Assembly: GCA_002437245.1 (NCBI GenBank)
Contig: DJOQ01000006.1
Location: 1-12,408, forward strand
DNA: 12,408 bases
Reading direction: 5' to 3'
Source of the DNA: Ruminococcaceae bacterium UBA6434
GTDB taxonomy: Bacteria; Bacillota; Clostridia; Oscillospirales; Acutalibacteraceae
Of this stretch, positions 1 to 6,410 are shown piece by piece. Every line of letters starts with the position of its first letter. Within the stretch, counting starts at the first letter, position 1. A program made the translations under genes and the position numbers. The notes beneath the pieces are model-generated. The model had not been told where the DNA came from and did no database searches. It worked only from the letters and a program-made list of their open reading frames with translations.

Positions 1-2
1 TT

Positions 3-49
3 GGCTGAGTGCTTATAAGGCAGTATTGCTTCAAAATAACATCTTTTTG
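3..49 (+). repeat. Left arm of an imperfect inverted repeat
   Basis: Positions 3-28 match the reverse complement of 238-263 (shared cores GGCTGAG, ATAAGG and AGTATTG), and 29-49 match the reverse complement of 102-122 (cores CTTCAAAAT and TTTTTG). By eye about 39 of 47 bases agree. In this arm the two blocks are contiguous. In the right arm they are separated by 115 bases. The arms flank the hairpin at 55-86. The repeat may extend beyond the start of the window. Confidence 0.65.
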
Positions 50-54
50 CATAA

Positions 55-86
55 CCCCTCAGATAAGCCCAAACTTATCTGAGGGG
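55..86. terminator. Strong hairpin, probable terminator
   Basis: A perfect 13-base-pair stem: CCCCTCAGATAAG at 55-67 pairs with CTTATCTGAGGGG at 74-86 around a 6-base loop. On the plus side it is followed by a moderately T-rich stretch (TGCATTTTCTTG), which suits a gene entering from the left of the window. On the minus side there is no clean T-run, so its use as the aroQ-operon terminator is less certain. Confidence 0.6.
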
Positions 87-101
87 TGCATTTTCTTGTA
101 T

Positions 102-263
102 CAAAAATATATCATTTTGAAGTGCTTCGCAGTTTCATAGCTATAAAAATTTTTTATGCCGAAGTCAAGAAATGAAGCAAGGCTGTCGCCTTGCGAGGCT
201 TTTTGACAAAAGCATAAGAGATTTTTATGCGAGAAACCAATACTTCCTTATGAACGCTCAGCC
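102..263 (-). repeat. Right arm of the inverted repeat, split by an insert
   Basis: Read on the minus strand, 263-238 and 122-102 correspond to the two contiguous blocks of the left arm (3-28 and 29-49). Bases 123-237 have no counterpart there. This arm lies just downstream of the aroQ stop codon and does not overlap any recognised gene. Confidence 0.6.
123..237. repeat. Fold-back (MITE-like) segment inside the right arm
   Basis: This 115-base stretch is itself an imperfect palindrome with nested pairs: GTTTC 132-136 with GAAAC 233-237; ATAAAAAT starting at 143 with ATTTTTAT ending at 228; TCAA near 165 with TTGA near 206; and a perfect 7-base-pair core, GCAAGGC 177-183 with GCCTTGC 188-194, around a TGTC loop. 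The left arm has no such segment, so this is either an insertion here or a deletion there. No clear target-site duplication is visible. A structured RNA is the alternative reading. Confidence 0.5.
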
Positions 264-290
264 TTACAACTCCGTTTATTTTATGCTCTT

Positions 291-722
291 TTATTTGTAT
301 TTTTCACACAGATATTCCATAGCTTTCTTGTAACCGTCAAATCCGAGACCTATAAAGTGCGCCTCGCACGCCATACCGGCGTACGAAATGTGCCTGAATT
401 CCTCGCGCTCGTTAACGTCCGAAATATGTACTTCACAAGCGGGTATGGAAACGGCTTTCAGCGCGTCGAGAATTGCAACGCTTGTGTGTGTATATGCTGC
501 CGGATTTATGACTATACCGTCAAATTTGCCGAATGCGTCTTGTATCTTGTCTACTATATCGCCCTCGTGGTTCGATTGGTAACATTCAACCTCGGCATGA
601 AGCTCCGCGCCCCAGACGTTTATCTGATTTATAAGGGACTCATAATTTCTGTCGCCGTAAATTGCAGGCTCCCTTATGCCGAGCATATTGATGTTCGGAC
701 CGTTAATCACAAGTATTTTCAT
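291..722 (-). CDS. aroQ: Type II 3-dehydroquinate dehydratase (AroQ)
   Basis: This enzyme converts 3-dehydroquinate to 3-dehydroshikimate, the third step of the shikimate pathway, in the cytoplasm. Its 143 residues match the usual 140-150 of the small type II family. Visible signatures are GPNINMLG at 8-15, Arg17, the catalytic Tyr22 in the lid segment (IYG), QSNHEG with Glu53 at 49-54, NPAAYTHTS at 73-81, and EVHISDVNEREEFRH at 97-111 with His99 and Arg110. The start overlaps the end of the upstream aroE-aroK gene by 20 bases. Its AAGGAG ribosome site lies inside the last codons of that gene, which implies translational coupling. Together the two genes cover three consecutive steps. Identification is firm. 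Confidence 0.97.
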   Translation of the reverse strand: MKILVINGPNINMLGIREPAIYGDRNYESLINQINVWGAELHAEVECYQSNHEGDIVDKIQDAFGKFDGIVINPAAYTHTSVAILDALKAVSIPACEVHISDVNEREEFRHISYAGMACEAHFIGLGFDGYKKAMEYLCEKYK

Positions 723-1938
723 TTTGCAGCTCCTTTAAAATATTGTTCGCAACATTTTCTATCGTAGCATTTCCGTCCGCTTCAATATCACAGAATTTTC
801 TGTAAAGCGGAAGTCTCTTTTTGAACATCTCGTTAAGGTCGTTACTCTGCGACAGCGGCCTGCCGTCTGTCGGCAGATAAGAGGTGTTGCGGTTTAAAAA
901 TATTACCGTTCCGTTTTGCCTCAGAGCGTCAAAATTGTCGTCCGTTACCACAACTCCGCCGCCTGTTGAAATTACCTTGCCGCTGAGTTTTCCTGCCGCG
1001 AGCACCGCCTCGTGCTCATATTTTCTGAAGAGCTTTTCTCCGCCGTTTGCAAATATGTCGGGAATGGGTTTGCCGACGTTCTTTACTATCATTTCGTCCG
1101 TATCCATAAAATCGCGGTTCAAAGTTTCGGCAATTCTTTTTCCGACCGTCGTTTTGCCGGACCCCGGCATACCTATTAAAATAATGTTTTTCATCTTGAG
1201 CGAGAGCTTACGATATATCTCGTCATTTTTACTGTCGGGTATTTTTGTATTCAAAAACAGCTCGGCAGCTCTTTTTGCCTGAGCAACAAGCATTGAAAGA
1301 CCGCTCAACGCTTTGATATTTCGCTTTTCGGCGTCAAGTATCAGCTTGGTCTTTTGCGGATTGTACACTATATCCAGAACACCGGAAAGATTTTTAAATC
1401 CGTCAAGCGATAACGGCGAATTTAGATTGTTCGGATACATTCCGACGGGCGTTGTGTTTACGATTATGTCCGCGTCAAAATGCCGGTCTATATTTCCGTA
1501 ATTGTTTTCTCCCGAACGCGAAATGTTGACAATTTCTCGTGCTTTTTTATCTTTAAGCACCGCTATTACCGTTAATGATGCACCGCCCGAACCCAAAACG
1601 AGACATTTCTTGTTTTTTACTGTTATTCCCGAAACTTTAATTAAATACGAAAATCCGTCGTAATCCGTGTTATATCCCGTAAGCGTGCCGTCTTTTTCGG
1701 CAACTATCGTGTTTACGCTCCCTATTTTTTCGGCAGAGGGCGAAAGACGGTCAAGATATGGGATAACGGCTTTTTTATACGGTATCGTTACATTTATGCC
1801 GTCCCAATTTCTGCTTTTAAAAAAGTCGTCAAGCTCATTTTTTTGCTTTTCAAATAATCTGTATTCATAATCGCCGAGCAGGGCGTGTATCTGCGGCGAA
1901 AAGCTGTGACCTAATTTTTCTCCCAAAAGTCCGTACAT
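703..1938 (-). CDS. aroE-aroK: Bifunctional shikimate dehydrogenase / shikimate kinase (AroE-AroK fusion)
   Basis: One 411-residue chain carries two pathway enzymes. Residues 1 to about 235 are AroE, which reduces 3-dehydroshikimate to shikimate with NADPH. They show the substrate loop HSFSPQIH (11-18), NVTIPYK with catalytic Lys55, YNTDYDG with Asp92, and a nucleotide-binding GSGGAS at 116-121. Residues about 249-411 are AroK, which phosphorylates shikimate with ATP. They show Walker A GMPGSGKTT (256-264), DTDEMI (279-284), FRKYE (304-308), TGGGVV (325-330) and DGRPL (358-362). Both active sites look intact. The linker is short (about 235-248). A Met at 249 begins the kinase domain but has no obvious ribosome site, so a real fusion is likelier than two nested products. 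GGAG lies 6 bases before the start, and the upstream transporter gene ends 17 bases away. Confidence 0.93.
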   Translation of the reverse strand: MYGLLGEKLGHSFSPQIHALLGDYEYRLFEKQKNELDDFFKSRNWDGINVTIPYKKAVIPYLDRLSPSAEKIGSVNTIVAEKDGTLTGYNTDYDGFSYLIKVSGITVKNKKCLVLGSGGASLTVIAVLKDKKAREIVNISRSGENNYGNIDRHFDADIIVNTTPVGMYPNNLNSPLSLDGFKNLSGVLDIVYNPQKTKLILDAEKRNIKALSGLSMLVAQAKRAAELFLNTKIPDSKNDEIYRKLSLKMKNIILIGMPGSGKTTVGKRIAETLNRDFMDTDEMIVKNVGKPIPDIFANGGEKLFRKYEHEAVLAAGKLSGKVISTGGGVVVTDDNFDALRQNGTVIFLNRNTSYLPTDGRPLSQSNDLNEMFKKRLPLYRKFCDIEADGNATIENVANNILKELQNENTCD

Positions 1939-1955
1939 ATGAGTCTCCGTTTCAA

Positions 1956-2828
1956 TCAGTATTTAATAAGAAGCGACAAGGTTCCCGCTGCTATCAGTAT
2001 GAGTCCCCAAAAAGCCTTTTTTGAAAGCTTTTCCTTTAATATTATGTATGAAAAGGCTACGGTTACAACAATGCTCAATTTGTCTATCGGCGCAATAATG
2101 CTTGCCGTACCCTCTTTCAGTGCTCCGTAATAGCAAAGCCATGAGCCGCCTGTGGTGAACCCCGATAGGACCAAAAACAGCCAGCTCTTTTTATCAATGT
2201 TCTTGATTTCGCCCTGTTTCTTTTCCGCAAAGACCAAAATCCAAGCCATAAAAAGAACAACCACGGTTCTTATCGCCGTGCCGAGATTTGACTCTACGCC
2301 CTCTATGCCGACTTTTCCGAAGATTGAGGTCAAAGCCGCAAAAATTGCGGAAAGCAGAGCATATATAAGTGAAGTTCCGTTCTTTTTGTCGGCGGAGGAA
2401 TTATCTGTTTTTTTCTTTTCAATCATAAGAAATGTTCCTGCACCGATAAGAACCATACCTATTATTTTAACTGCGGTCAGCTTTTCTCCGAGAAAAATCA
2501 GGGCAAGTATCATTGTAAGTACCGTGCTTGATTTGTCTATGGGAGCAACCTTGTTGACATCGCCGAGCTGGAGCGCTCTGAAATAGCAAAGCCATGAAGT
2601 GCCCGTGGCAAGACCGGATAAAATCAGGAATATAAATGTTTTTGCGCTTATTTCCTTTATTCCGGAGGCGGAGCCGACAATAAAGACCATCAGCCACGAG
2701 AACAAAAGAACAACTATTGTGCGCAAAGCCGTGGCAAGATTTGAATTGACGTTCCTGATGCCTATTTTAGCGAGAATTGCTGTTATTCCGGCAAAACCGG
2801 CAGACAAAAATGCTAAAACGAGCCACAT
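1956..2828 (-). CDS. DMT-superfamily (EamA) transporter with duplicated halves
   Basis: A polytopic inner-membrane protein of 290 residues with about ten hydrophobic helices, the usual size for two-domain EamA members of the drug/metabolite transporter superfamily. The two halves are strikingly alike. In the first half SNLATALRT, GTSWLCYF and APIDK appear in order. In the second half SNLGTAIRT, GGSWLCYY and APIDK appear in the same order, each followed by an EKL segment and an ending like GAGT or AAGT. The start chosen is the ATG at 2826-2828, because an AGAGGTG ribosome site lies 6 bases before it. A GTG at 2837 is part of that site. The substrate cannot be read from the sequence. Its position just ahead of aroE-aroK hints at an aromatic or shikimate-related solute, but that is inference only. 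Confidence 0.88.
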   Translation of the reverse strand: MWLVLAFLSAGFAGITAILAKIGIRNVNSNLATALRTIVVLLFSWLMVFIVGSASGIKEISAKTFIFLILSGLATGTSWLCYFRALQLGDVNKVAPIDKSSTVLTMILALIFLGEKLTAVKIIGMVLIGAGTFLMIEKKKTDNSSADKKNGTSLIYALLSAIFAALTSIFGKVGIEGVESNLGTAIRTVVVLFMAWILVFAEKKQGEIKNIDKKSWLFLVLSGFTTGGSWLCYYGALKEGTASIIAPIDKLSIVVTVAFSYIILKEKLSKKAFWGLILIAAGTLSLLIKY

Positions 2829-2834
2829 AAAAAA

Positions 2835-2841
2835 CACCTCT
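2835..2841 (-). promoter_or_regulatory. Ribosome site deciding the EamA start
   Basis: AGAGGTG on the minus strand, 6 bases before the ATG at 2826-2828. It contains the upstream GTG, so that GTG is unlikely to be the start. Confidence 0.7.
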
Positions 2842-2858
2842 TATAAGTGGTTTTACAA

Positions 2859-3464
2859 TTATTTACCTGTTTTTTCATTATAATAGAACCGCAGCGTTAC
2901 GGTTTCGGTATCATCAACGCTTGTTGCGTCGGTTTTATAAGTCTTGTAGCTTACAAGGCAGCCGTCGTCAGTCCATACAACGTCTATATCACCGTTTTCA
3001 TCTGCCATATCCACGACTTTCTTTCCGTTTCCGCGAGCGGACATAAGAAAAGGGGAGTACCGCCTGTAAACGGTCATATTCCATTCGCCCGAACTTGGTT
3101 CACTGTCAATTATAATAGTATGTCGCTTGTCTGCCGAAGTGTCTTTTTTTACGGTGTCGGTGTATAAAATACCGTCCGCAACGAGTCCGGCAAGACAAAG
3201 CATTACGCAAAGAATTACCGAAATTGCTCTTAAAAAAATCCGTGTTCCTTTATTTTTGAAACGATCACGGTGATTTTTGATGACAAGAAAGCATAAAACA
3301 GTAAAGCTCACGGCGCATATTATAATAAGTATGCCGATGTAAGAAACAAGTCGTTTTGAGCCTAAAAAAAGCGATAAGGAAAAGACTTCGAGAAGCAGGT
3401 CCGCAAGTATAAGTATAAACGATACAGTCCCGAGCCATAAAAATATTTTTTCGGACGTTCGCAT
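2859..3464 (-). CDS. Unrecognised membrane protein with a C-terminal extracytoplasmic domain
   Basis: I do not recognise this 201-residue protein. It has three strongly hydrophobic segments at about residues 8-34, 39-63 and 76-100, with a basic stretch (KNHRDRFKNKGTR) between the second and third. A polar region of about 100 residues follows, rich in Asp, Thr and Tyr (for example SEPSSGEW, VVWTDDG, TVTLRFYY) and likely a small beta-rich domain. An excellent AAGGAGG ribosome site precedes the ATG. It is the first gene after a good promoter. The EamA gene starts 30 bases after its stop codon, so it probably leads the transporter-aro operon. Its C-terminal domain might sense or bind something outside the membrane, but no catalytic motif is visible. 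Confidence 0.8.
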   Translation of the reverse strand: MRTSEKIFLWLGTVSFILILADLLLEVFSLSLFLGSKRLVSYIGILIIICAVSFTVLCFLVIKNHRDRFKNKGTRIFLRAISVILCVMLCLAGLVADGILYTDTVKKDTSADKRHTIIIDSEPSSGEWNMTVYRRYSPFLMSARGNGKKVVDMADENGDIDVVWTDDGCLVSYKTYKTDATSVDDTETVTLRFYYNEKTGK

Positions 3465-3491
3465 AATAGCCTCCTTGATTTTTATGAATAC

Positions 3492-3520
3492 ATTATATAG
3501 TTGTCGACTTCAGCCGTCAA
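3492..3520 (-). promoter_or_regulatory. Promoter of the 201-residue protein / EamA / aro operon
   Basis: On the minus strand, -35 TTGACG (3515-3520) and a perfect -10 TATAAT (3492-3497) are spaced by 17 bases. The predicted start lies near 3485, about 20 bases before the ATG. A partial dyad (GTTG at 3500-3503 with CAAC at 3518-3521, inner CG/CG) spans the -35 and spacer and could be an operator. Confidence 0.75.
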
Positions 3521-3633
3521 CACAAAATCGTCCAAAACGGCATATTATACCCTGTGTGTGCAAAAGAACATATTTTAAAGTGCGATCGGTTAAAAAAACA
3601 CCAAAATTATTAAAAAATATTCTCTTTTTATAG

Positions 3634-3662
3634 TTGACAACCGCAAAAACATATAGTAAAAT
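3634..3662 (+). promoter_or_regulatory. Promoter of the IPQTGD surface-protein gene
   Basis: A perfect -35 TTGACA (3634-3639) and a -10 TAAAAT (3657-3662), 17 bases apart. The predicted start is near 3669. The leader of about 47 bases carries a small hairpin (TGAGT/ACTCA) and a GAGGG ribosome site at 3703-3707, 8 bases before the ATG. The A/T-rich stretch just upstream (about 3596-3632) may act as an UP element. Together this predicts strong expression. Confidence 0.8.
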
Positions 3663-3715
3663 GTCATTAAATAATGAGTGACAACTCAAATAATTGAAAT
3701 AAGAGGGATTTAATT

Positions 3716-4696
3716 ATGAAAAAGTTCTTAGCAGTATTGCTTTCCTTAGTGATGGCATTTTCATTCTGCCTTCCGGCTTTTGCTGAAGATTCTTCATCAA
3801 GCGGCGGAATAGGTGATATACTCGGCAACATCACTCTTCCCGATGTTGATTTGAGCGGTGCTACCGATACTGTTAAACAGTTAGTAAGCATCATTATCAA
3901 CAGCAATGGCAATATGGATGAGGCTGTTATCGCAGAATTGATTACTGTTCTCGGCAAAATCGCCGACAGCGGTAAAGTTGGTGCTGACGTTTTAACTATG
4001 ATACTTAACGCTCTTACCAAAGGCAGCAACTCCGGTAGCGGTTCAGGTTCCAATCCGGACACACCTTCTACCACAGATTCTATAAGAACTGCTCTTGATT
4101 CTCTCACCAACGAACAGAGACAATATATTGCCGAAGTTATAGATAATTACCTTTTCACGGATTTTGACAATAATCCTTATAAGCCGGATGCCGATGGTAA
4201 CCCCACCACTTATAACCCTGAAAAAGCTGCTGTAATCATAAATGCAATGAGCAGAATGGACTATGAAGACATCCAGAAGGTTCTTGATGAAATGCACGCT
4301 ACTCAGCCGGCTCCCGAGGGAGAAGACGAGTATGTTCCCGCTCTTTCCGACAGTGCTTACGCTGCTCTTACCGCAGAAGTAATTCGTCAGGAAGATGTTT
4401 CCAAGAAGAATGACGAGACCGCAGGTCCGACAGAGACTACCACAAGCGCTATCGACGGCGTAAAGGGTTTCTTCGGCAAGGCTTTTGAGACAATTAAGAA
4501 TCTCTTCGGCGGCGGAAGCGGAGATGACGACTCAACAACAACTACCAAGAAGTCAGCAACTTCAAAGAGCGGTTCTTCGGCTTCAACCGGTAAGATCCCG
4601 CAGACCGGCGATGTTGCTCTCTTCTCAGTAGCAGGCGTAGCTGTTGCAGCTGGTATCGCTCTTGTTCTCACCAAGAAGAAAAAAGAGGATAAATAA
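3716..4696 (+). CDS. Secreted cell-surface protein with IPQTGD sortase-type anchor
   Basis: The 326-residue product begins with a signal peptide (residues 1-23: Lys-Lys, a hydrophobic core, cleavage after AFA). It ends with a wall-anchoring arrangement: a Ser/Thr/Lys-rich linker (about 272-291), IPQTGD at 294-299, a 19-residue hydrophobic segment and a basic tail, TKKKKEDK. This fits a sortase substrate with Ile in place of the Leu of LPXTG. The mature part is acidic, largely helical in appearance, with a Gly/Ser-rich spacer near 104-116, and matches no family I know. No cysteine is seen after the signal peptide. No sortase gene lies in the window, so the enzyme must be encoded elsewhere. It is transcribed alone, between its own promoter and a strong terminator. 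Function unknown; surface location is well supported. Confidence 0.87.
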   Translation: MKKFLAVLLSLVMAFSFCLPAFAEDSSSSGGIGDILGNITLPDVDLSGATDTVKQLVSIIINSNGNMDEAVIAELITVLGKIADSGKVGADVLTMILNALTKGSNSGSGSGSNPDTPSTTDSIRTALDSLTNEQRQYIAEVIDNYLFTDFDNNPYKPDADGNPTTYNPEKAAVIINAMSRMDYEDIQKVLDEMHATQPAPEGEDEYVPALSDSAYAALTAEVIRQEDVSKKNDETAGPTETTTSAIDGVKGFFGKAFETIKNLFGGGSGDDDSTTTTKKSATSKSGSSASTGKIPQTGDVALFSVAGVAVAAGIALVLTKKKKEDK

Positions 4697-4714
4697 TTAA
4701 CCCTGTAATTATAG

Positions 4715-4753
4715 CAAGCGGCTTTGCAAAAGCAAAGCCGCTTGATTTTTTTT
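4715..4753 (+). terminator. Intrinsic terminator after the surface-protein gene
   Basis: A perfect 13-base-pair stem (4715-4727 with 4732-4744) around an AAAA loop is followed by A and eight T residues (4746-4753). It starts 18 bases after the stop codon. Confidence 0.95.
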
Positions 4754-4770
4754 ATTCTATGTATTAAAAT
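4742..4770 (+). promoter_or_regulatory. Probable coaX promoter overlapping the terminator
   Basis: TTGATT (4742-4747) and TAAAAT (4765-4770) are 17 bases apart, and the -35 lies in the 3' arm and T-run of the preceding terminator. The predicted start is near 4777. The fit is reasonable but the -35 is imperfect and the region is A/T-rich. Confidence 0.45.
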
Positions 4771-4799
4771 ATAGACTGTCACAGACTTAAAGCTATATG

Positions 4800-4822
4800 A
4801 AAGGAACGGCGCATTTTGTGCC
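4800..4822 (+). promoter_or_regulatory. Distant ribosome site and hairpin before coaX
   Basis: The nearest AAGGA (4801-4805) is about 29 bases before the coaX ATG, too far for normal use. Between them a 6-base-pair hairpin (GGCGCA/TGTGCC with one G-T pair, 4808-4822) would shorten the effective distance to about 14 bases if folded. No purine-rich site lies closer. Confidence 0.35.
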
Positions 4823-4834
4823 ATTACTGAATTT

Positions 4835-5602
4835 ATGATACTGACTATAGATATCGGTAATACTAATATTACTTTCGGAGTGTTTGACGGTGATAAGTTG
4901 AGTTTTGTTTCGCGACTTGCCACCGAGCGTAACAGAACGGACGATCAGTTTGCCGTTGAATTTCTTGCTATATTTAAAATGCACAATTTGGAACCGCCCA
5001 AAATAAACGGTGCTGTTTTAAGCTCGGTTGTTCCGGAACTAACAAGAAAAATAAAAACGGCGGTTAATAAAGTTTGCGGTATAGAGCCTATTATTATAGC
5101 TCCGGGTGTAAAAACAGGGCTTAATATTTTAATAGACAATCCGGCAGAGCTCGGTGCGGACCTTGTTGCAGGTTCGGTGGGCGCCATAGTTCGCTATGAA
5201 ATGCCTGCGTTTGTCATTGATCTCGGTACAGCCACAAAAATATATGCAGTTGATGAACACGGCGGGTATCACGGCGGCACAATAGCGCCGGGTGTTGAAA
5301 TATCAATGAAGGCTCTTTCCGGGCAGGCGTCTCTTTTACCGTCATTTTCACTTGCTTCTCCGCCGCACGCCTGCGCCACAAATACAATAGAATGCTTGCA
5401 ATCCGGTATTGTTTTCGGTACTGCGGATATGATAGACGGTATGCTTGACCGTTTTTCAGAGCAGCTCGGCGAACCTAAAACCATTGTTGCAACCGGCGGC
5501 CTTTCCTCCTATGTAATAGGATATTGCCGTCACAATATTATCCACGACGATGATTTGCTTTTATATGGCCTTAAAGCCATTTATGATAAAAACAGCAATT
5601 AA
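4835..5602 (+). CDS. coaX: Type III pantothenate kinase (CoaX)
   Basis: This enzyme phosphorylates pantothenate with ATP, the first committed step of coenzyme A synthesis, in the cytoplasm. At 255 residues it has the usual length. Motifs in order are DIGNTN at 6-11 (phosphate-binding, acidic Asp6), SSVVPELT at 63-70, NPAELGADLVAG at 102-113, DLGTATKI at 129-136, and GGTIAPG at 147-153. The sixth position of the DLGTAT block continues with Lys135 where many members have Thr. The ATG at 4835 puts the first motif at the expected distance from the N-terminus. Type III enzymes are typically not feedback-inhibited by CoA and need a monovalent cation (family knowledge). The next gene is the likely pantothenate importer, so uptake and phosphorylation are paired. 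Identification is firm. Confidence 0.96.
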   Translation: MILTIDIGNTNITFGVFDGDKLSFVSRLATERNRTDDQFAVEFLAIFKMHNLEPPKINGAVLSSVVPELTRKIKTAVNKVCGIEPIIIAPGVKTGLNILIDNPAELGADLVAGSVGAIVRYEMPAFVIDLGTATKIYAVDEHGGYHGGTIAPGVEISMKALSGQASLLPSFSLASPPHACATNTIECLQSGIVFGTADMIDGMLDRFSEQLGEPKTIVATGGLSSYVIGYCRHNIIHDDDLLLYGLKAIYDKNSN

Positions 5603-5673
5603 CAATCGAATATAACGCTTAGTTTTTACATAGTTCATTATTTTGCGTTGCATCCGCATTGCGGAGCAGCAGC

Positions 5674-5680
5674 AAGGAGG
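5674..5680 (+). promoter_or_regulatory. Ribosome site fixing the panT start
   Basis: AAGGAGG lies 7 bases before the ATG at 5688-5690. An in-frame ATG at 5643 has no such site and would add 15 residues unlike the family. A small TCCGC/GCGGA hairpin lies just upstream at 5653-5665. Confidence 0.85.
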
Positions 5681-5687
5681 ATTATAT

Positions 5688-6317
5688 ATGTCAAAAACCA
5701 CAAACAAGGCAAGAATGCAAAAGACTGTTCGCTTAGTCGAATTAGCTCTTCTTACCGCAATTATTGCCGTAATGACCTTCACGCCCATAGGCTATTTGAA
5801 GTTCGGCCCGCTTGAACTGACGCTTATTATGGTGCCCGTTATCATAGGTGCGGTTACTTTAGGACCTGCCGCCGGAGCTTTTTTGGGACTTGTTTTCGGC
5901 ATCTCAAGCTTCATTCAGTGCTTTTCTTTGAGTGCGTTCGGGGCAATCCTGCTTTCAATAAGCGTAATTAAAACGCTTATCGTTTGCGTAGTTCCGCGCG
6001 TGCTTGCAGGTTGGCTTACGGGGCTTATCTTTAATGCCGTGACGAAAAAGACTAAAAAAGACGGCGCAAACTACCTCGTCGCAAGCATTTGCGGCTCGGC
6101 TTTTAACACCATCTTTTTCCTTGGGTTCTTGGCTCTGTTATTTATGAATACAACCTTTACGCCCGAGCAGTCAAATGCCCTCGGCGGAGCTACAAATATC
6201 CTTACTACCGTTATAGGTATAGCGGCGGGCATAAACGCGCCTATCGAGCTTGTTGTGTGCGCCGTGCTCGGCTCGGCAATAGGTAAGGGCTTGTCGGTAG
6301 GACTTAAGAAAATATAA
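5688..6317 (+). CDS. panT: ECF transporter S component, probably pantothenate-specific (PanT)
   Basis: A 209-residue integral membrane protein with about six hydrophobic helices, the size and layout of substrate-binding S subunits of energy-coupling-factor vitamin importers. The pattern includes a basic N-terminus (KARMQKTVRL), TFTPIGYLKFG at 30-40, VVPRVLAGWL at 101-110, and NAPIELVV at 183-190 near the end. These resemble the PanT-type S subunits I know. The S subunit would need the shared EcfA1/EcfA2/EcfT module, which is not in this window. The gene follows coaX by 85 bases with no terminator between. That supports pantothenate as substrate, though specificity is inferred from family resemblance and context. 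The gene ends 17 bases before a bidirectional terminator. Confidence 0.85.
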   Translation: MSKTTNKARMQKTVRLVELALLTAIIAVMTFTPIGYLKFGPLELTLIMVPVIIGAVTLGPAAGAFLGLVFGISSFIQCFSLSAFGAILLSISVIKTLIVCVVPRVLAGWLTGLIFNAVTKKTKKDGANYLVASICGSAFNTIFFLGFLALLFMNTTFTPEQSNALGGATNILTTVIGIAAGINAPIELVVCAVLGSAIGKGLSVGLKKI

Positions 6318-6334
6318 ACTGAATCTTTAAAAAT

Positions 6335-6368
6335 AAAACGCTCCGAAGTTTAAACTTCGGAGCGTTTT
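6335..6368. terminator. Bidirectional terminator between panT and the malic enzyme gene
   Basis: A perfect 34-base palindrome (AAAACGCTCCGAAGTTT at 6335-6351 and its exact complement at 6352-6368). It ends in TTTT on either strand and lies between two converging genes, so it can stop transcription from both sides. Confidence 0.93.
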
Positions 6369-6410
6369 CTATACAGTTAAATTTTATTATTGCGCAATTA
6401 ACCCGTGTGA

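Noticed and set aside
1190..1200. Internal start giving a separate AroK
   Set aside because: An ATG exists at the domain boundary, but the preceding bases lack an AGGAGG-like site. The frame runs through without a break.
4387..4923. Open frame of 178 codons on the minus strand
   Set aside because: It crosses the surface-protein gene, its terminator and the coaX start, and has no convincing ribosome site or family match.
5643..5687. Earlier start for the ECF S component
   Set aside because: It has no ribosome site. The AAGGAGG at 5674-5680 clearly serves the ATG at 5688.
5603..5687. Possible riboswitch or separate promoter for panT
   Set aside because: Only a 5-base-pair hairpin and a weak TTTACA are present. 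There is no recognisable aptamer or good -10, so read-through from coaX is simpler.
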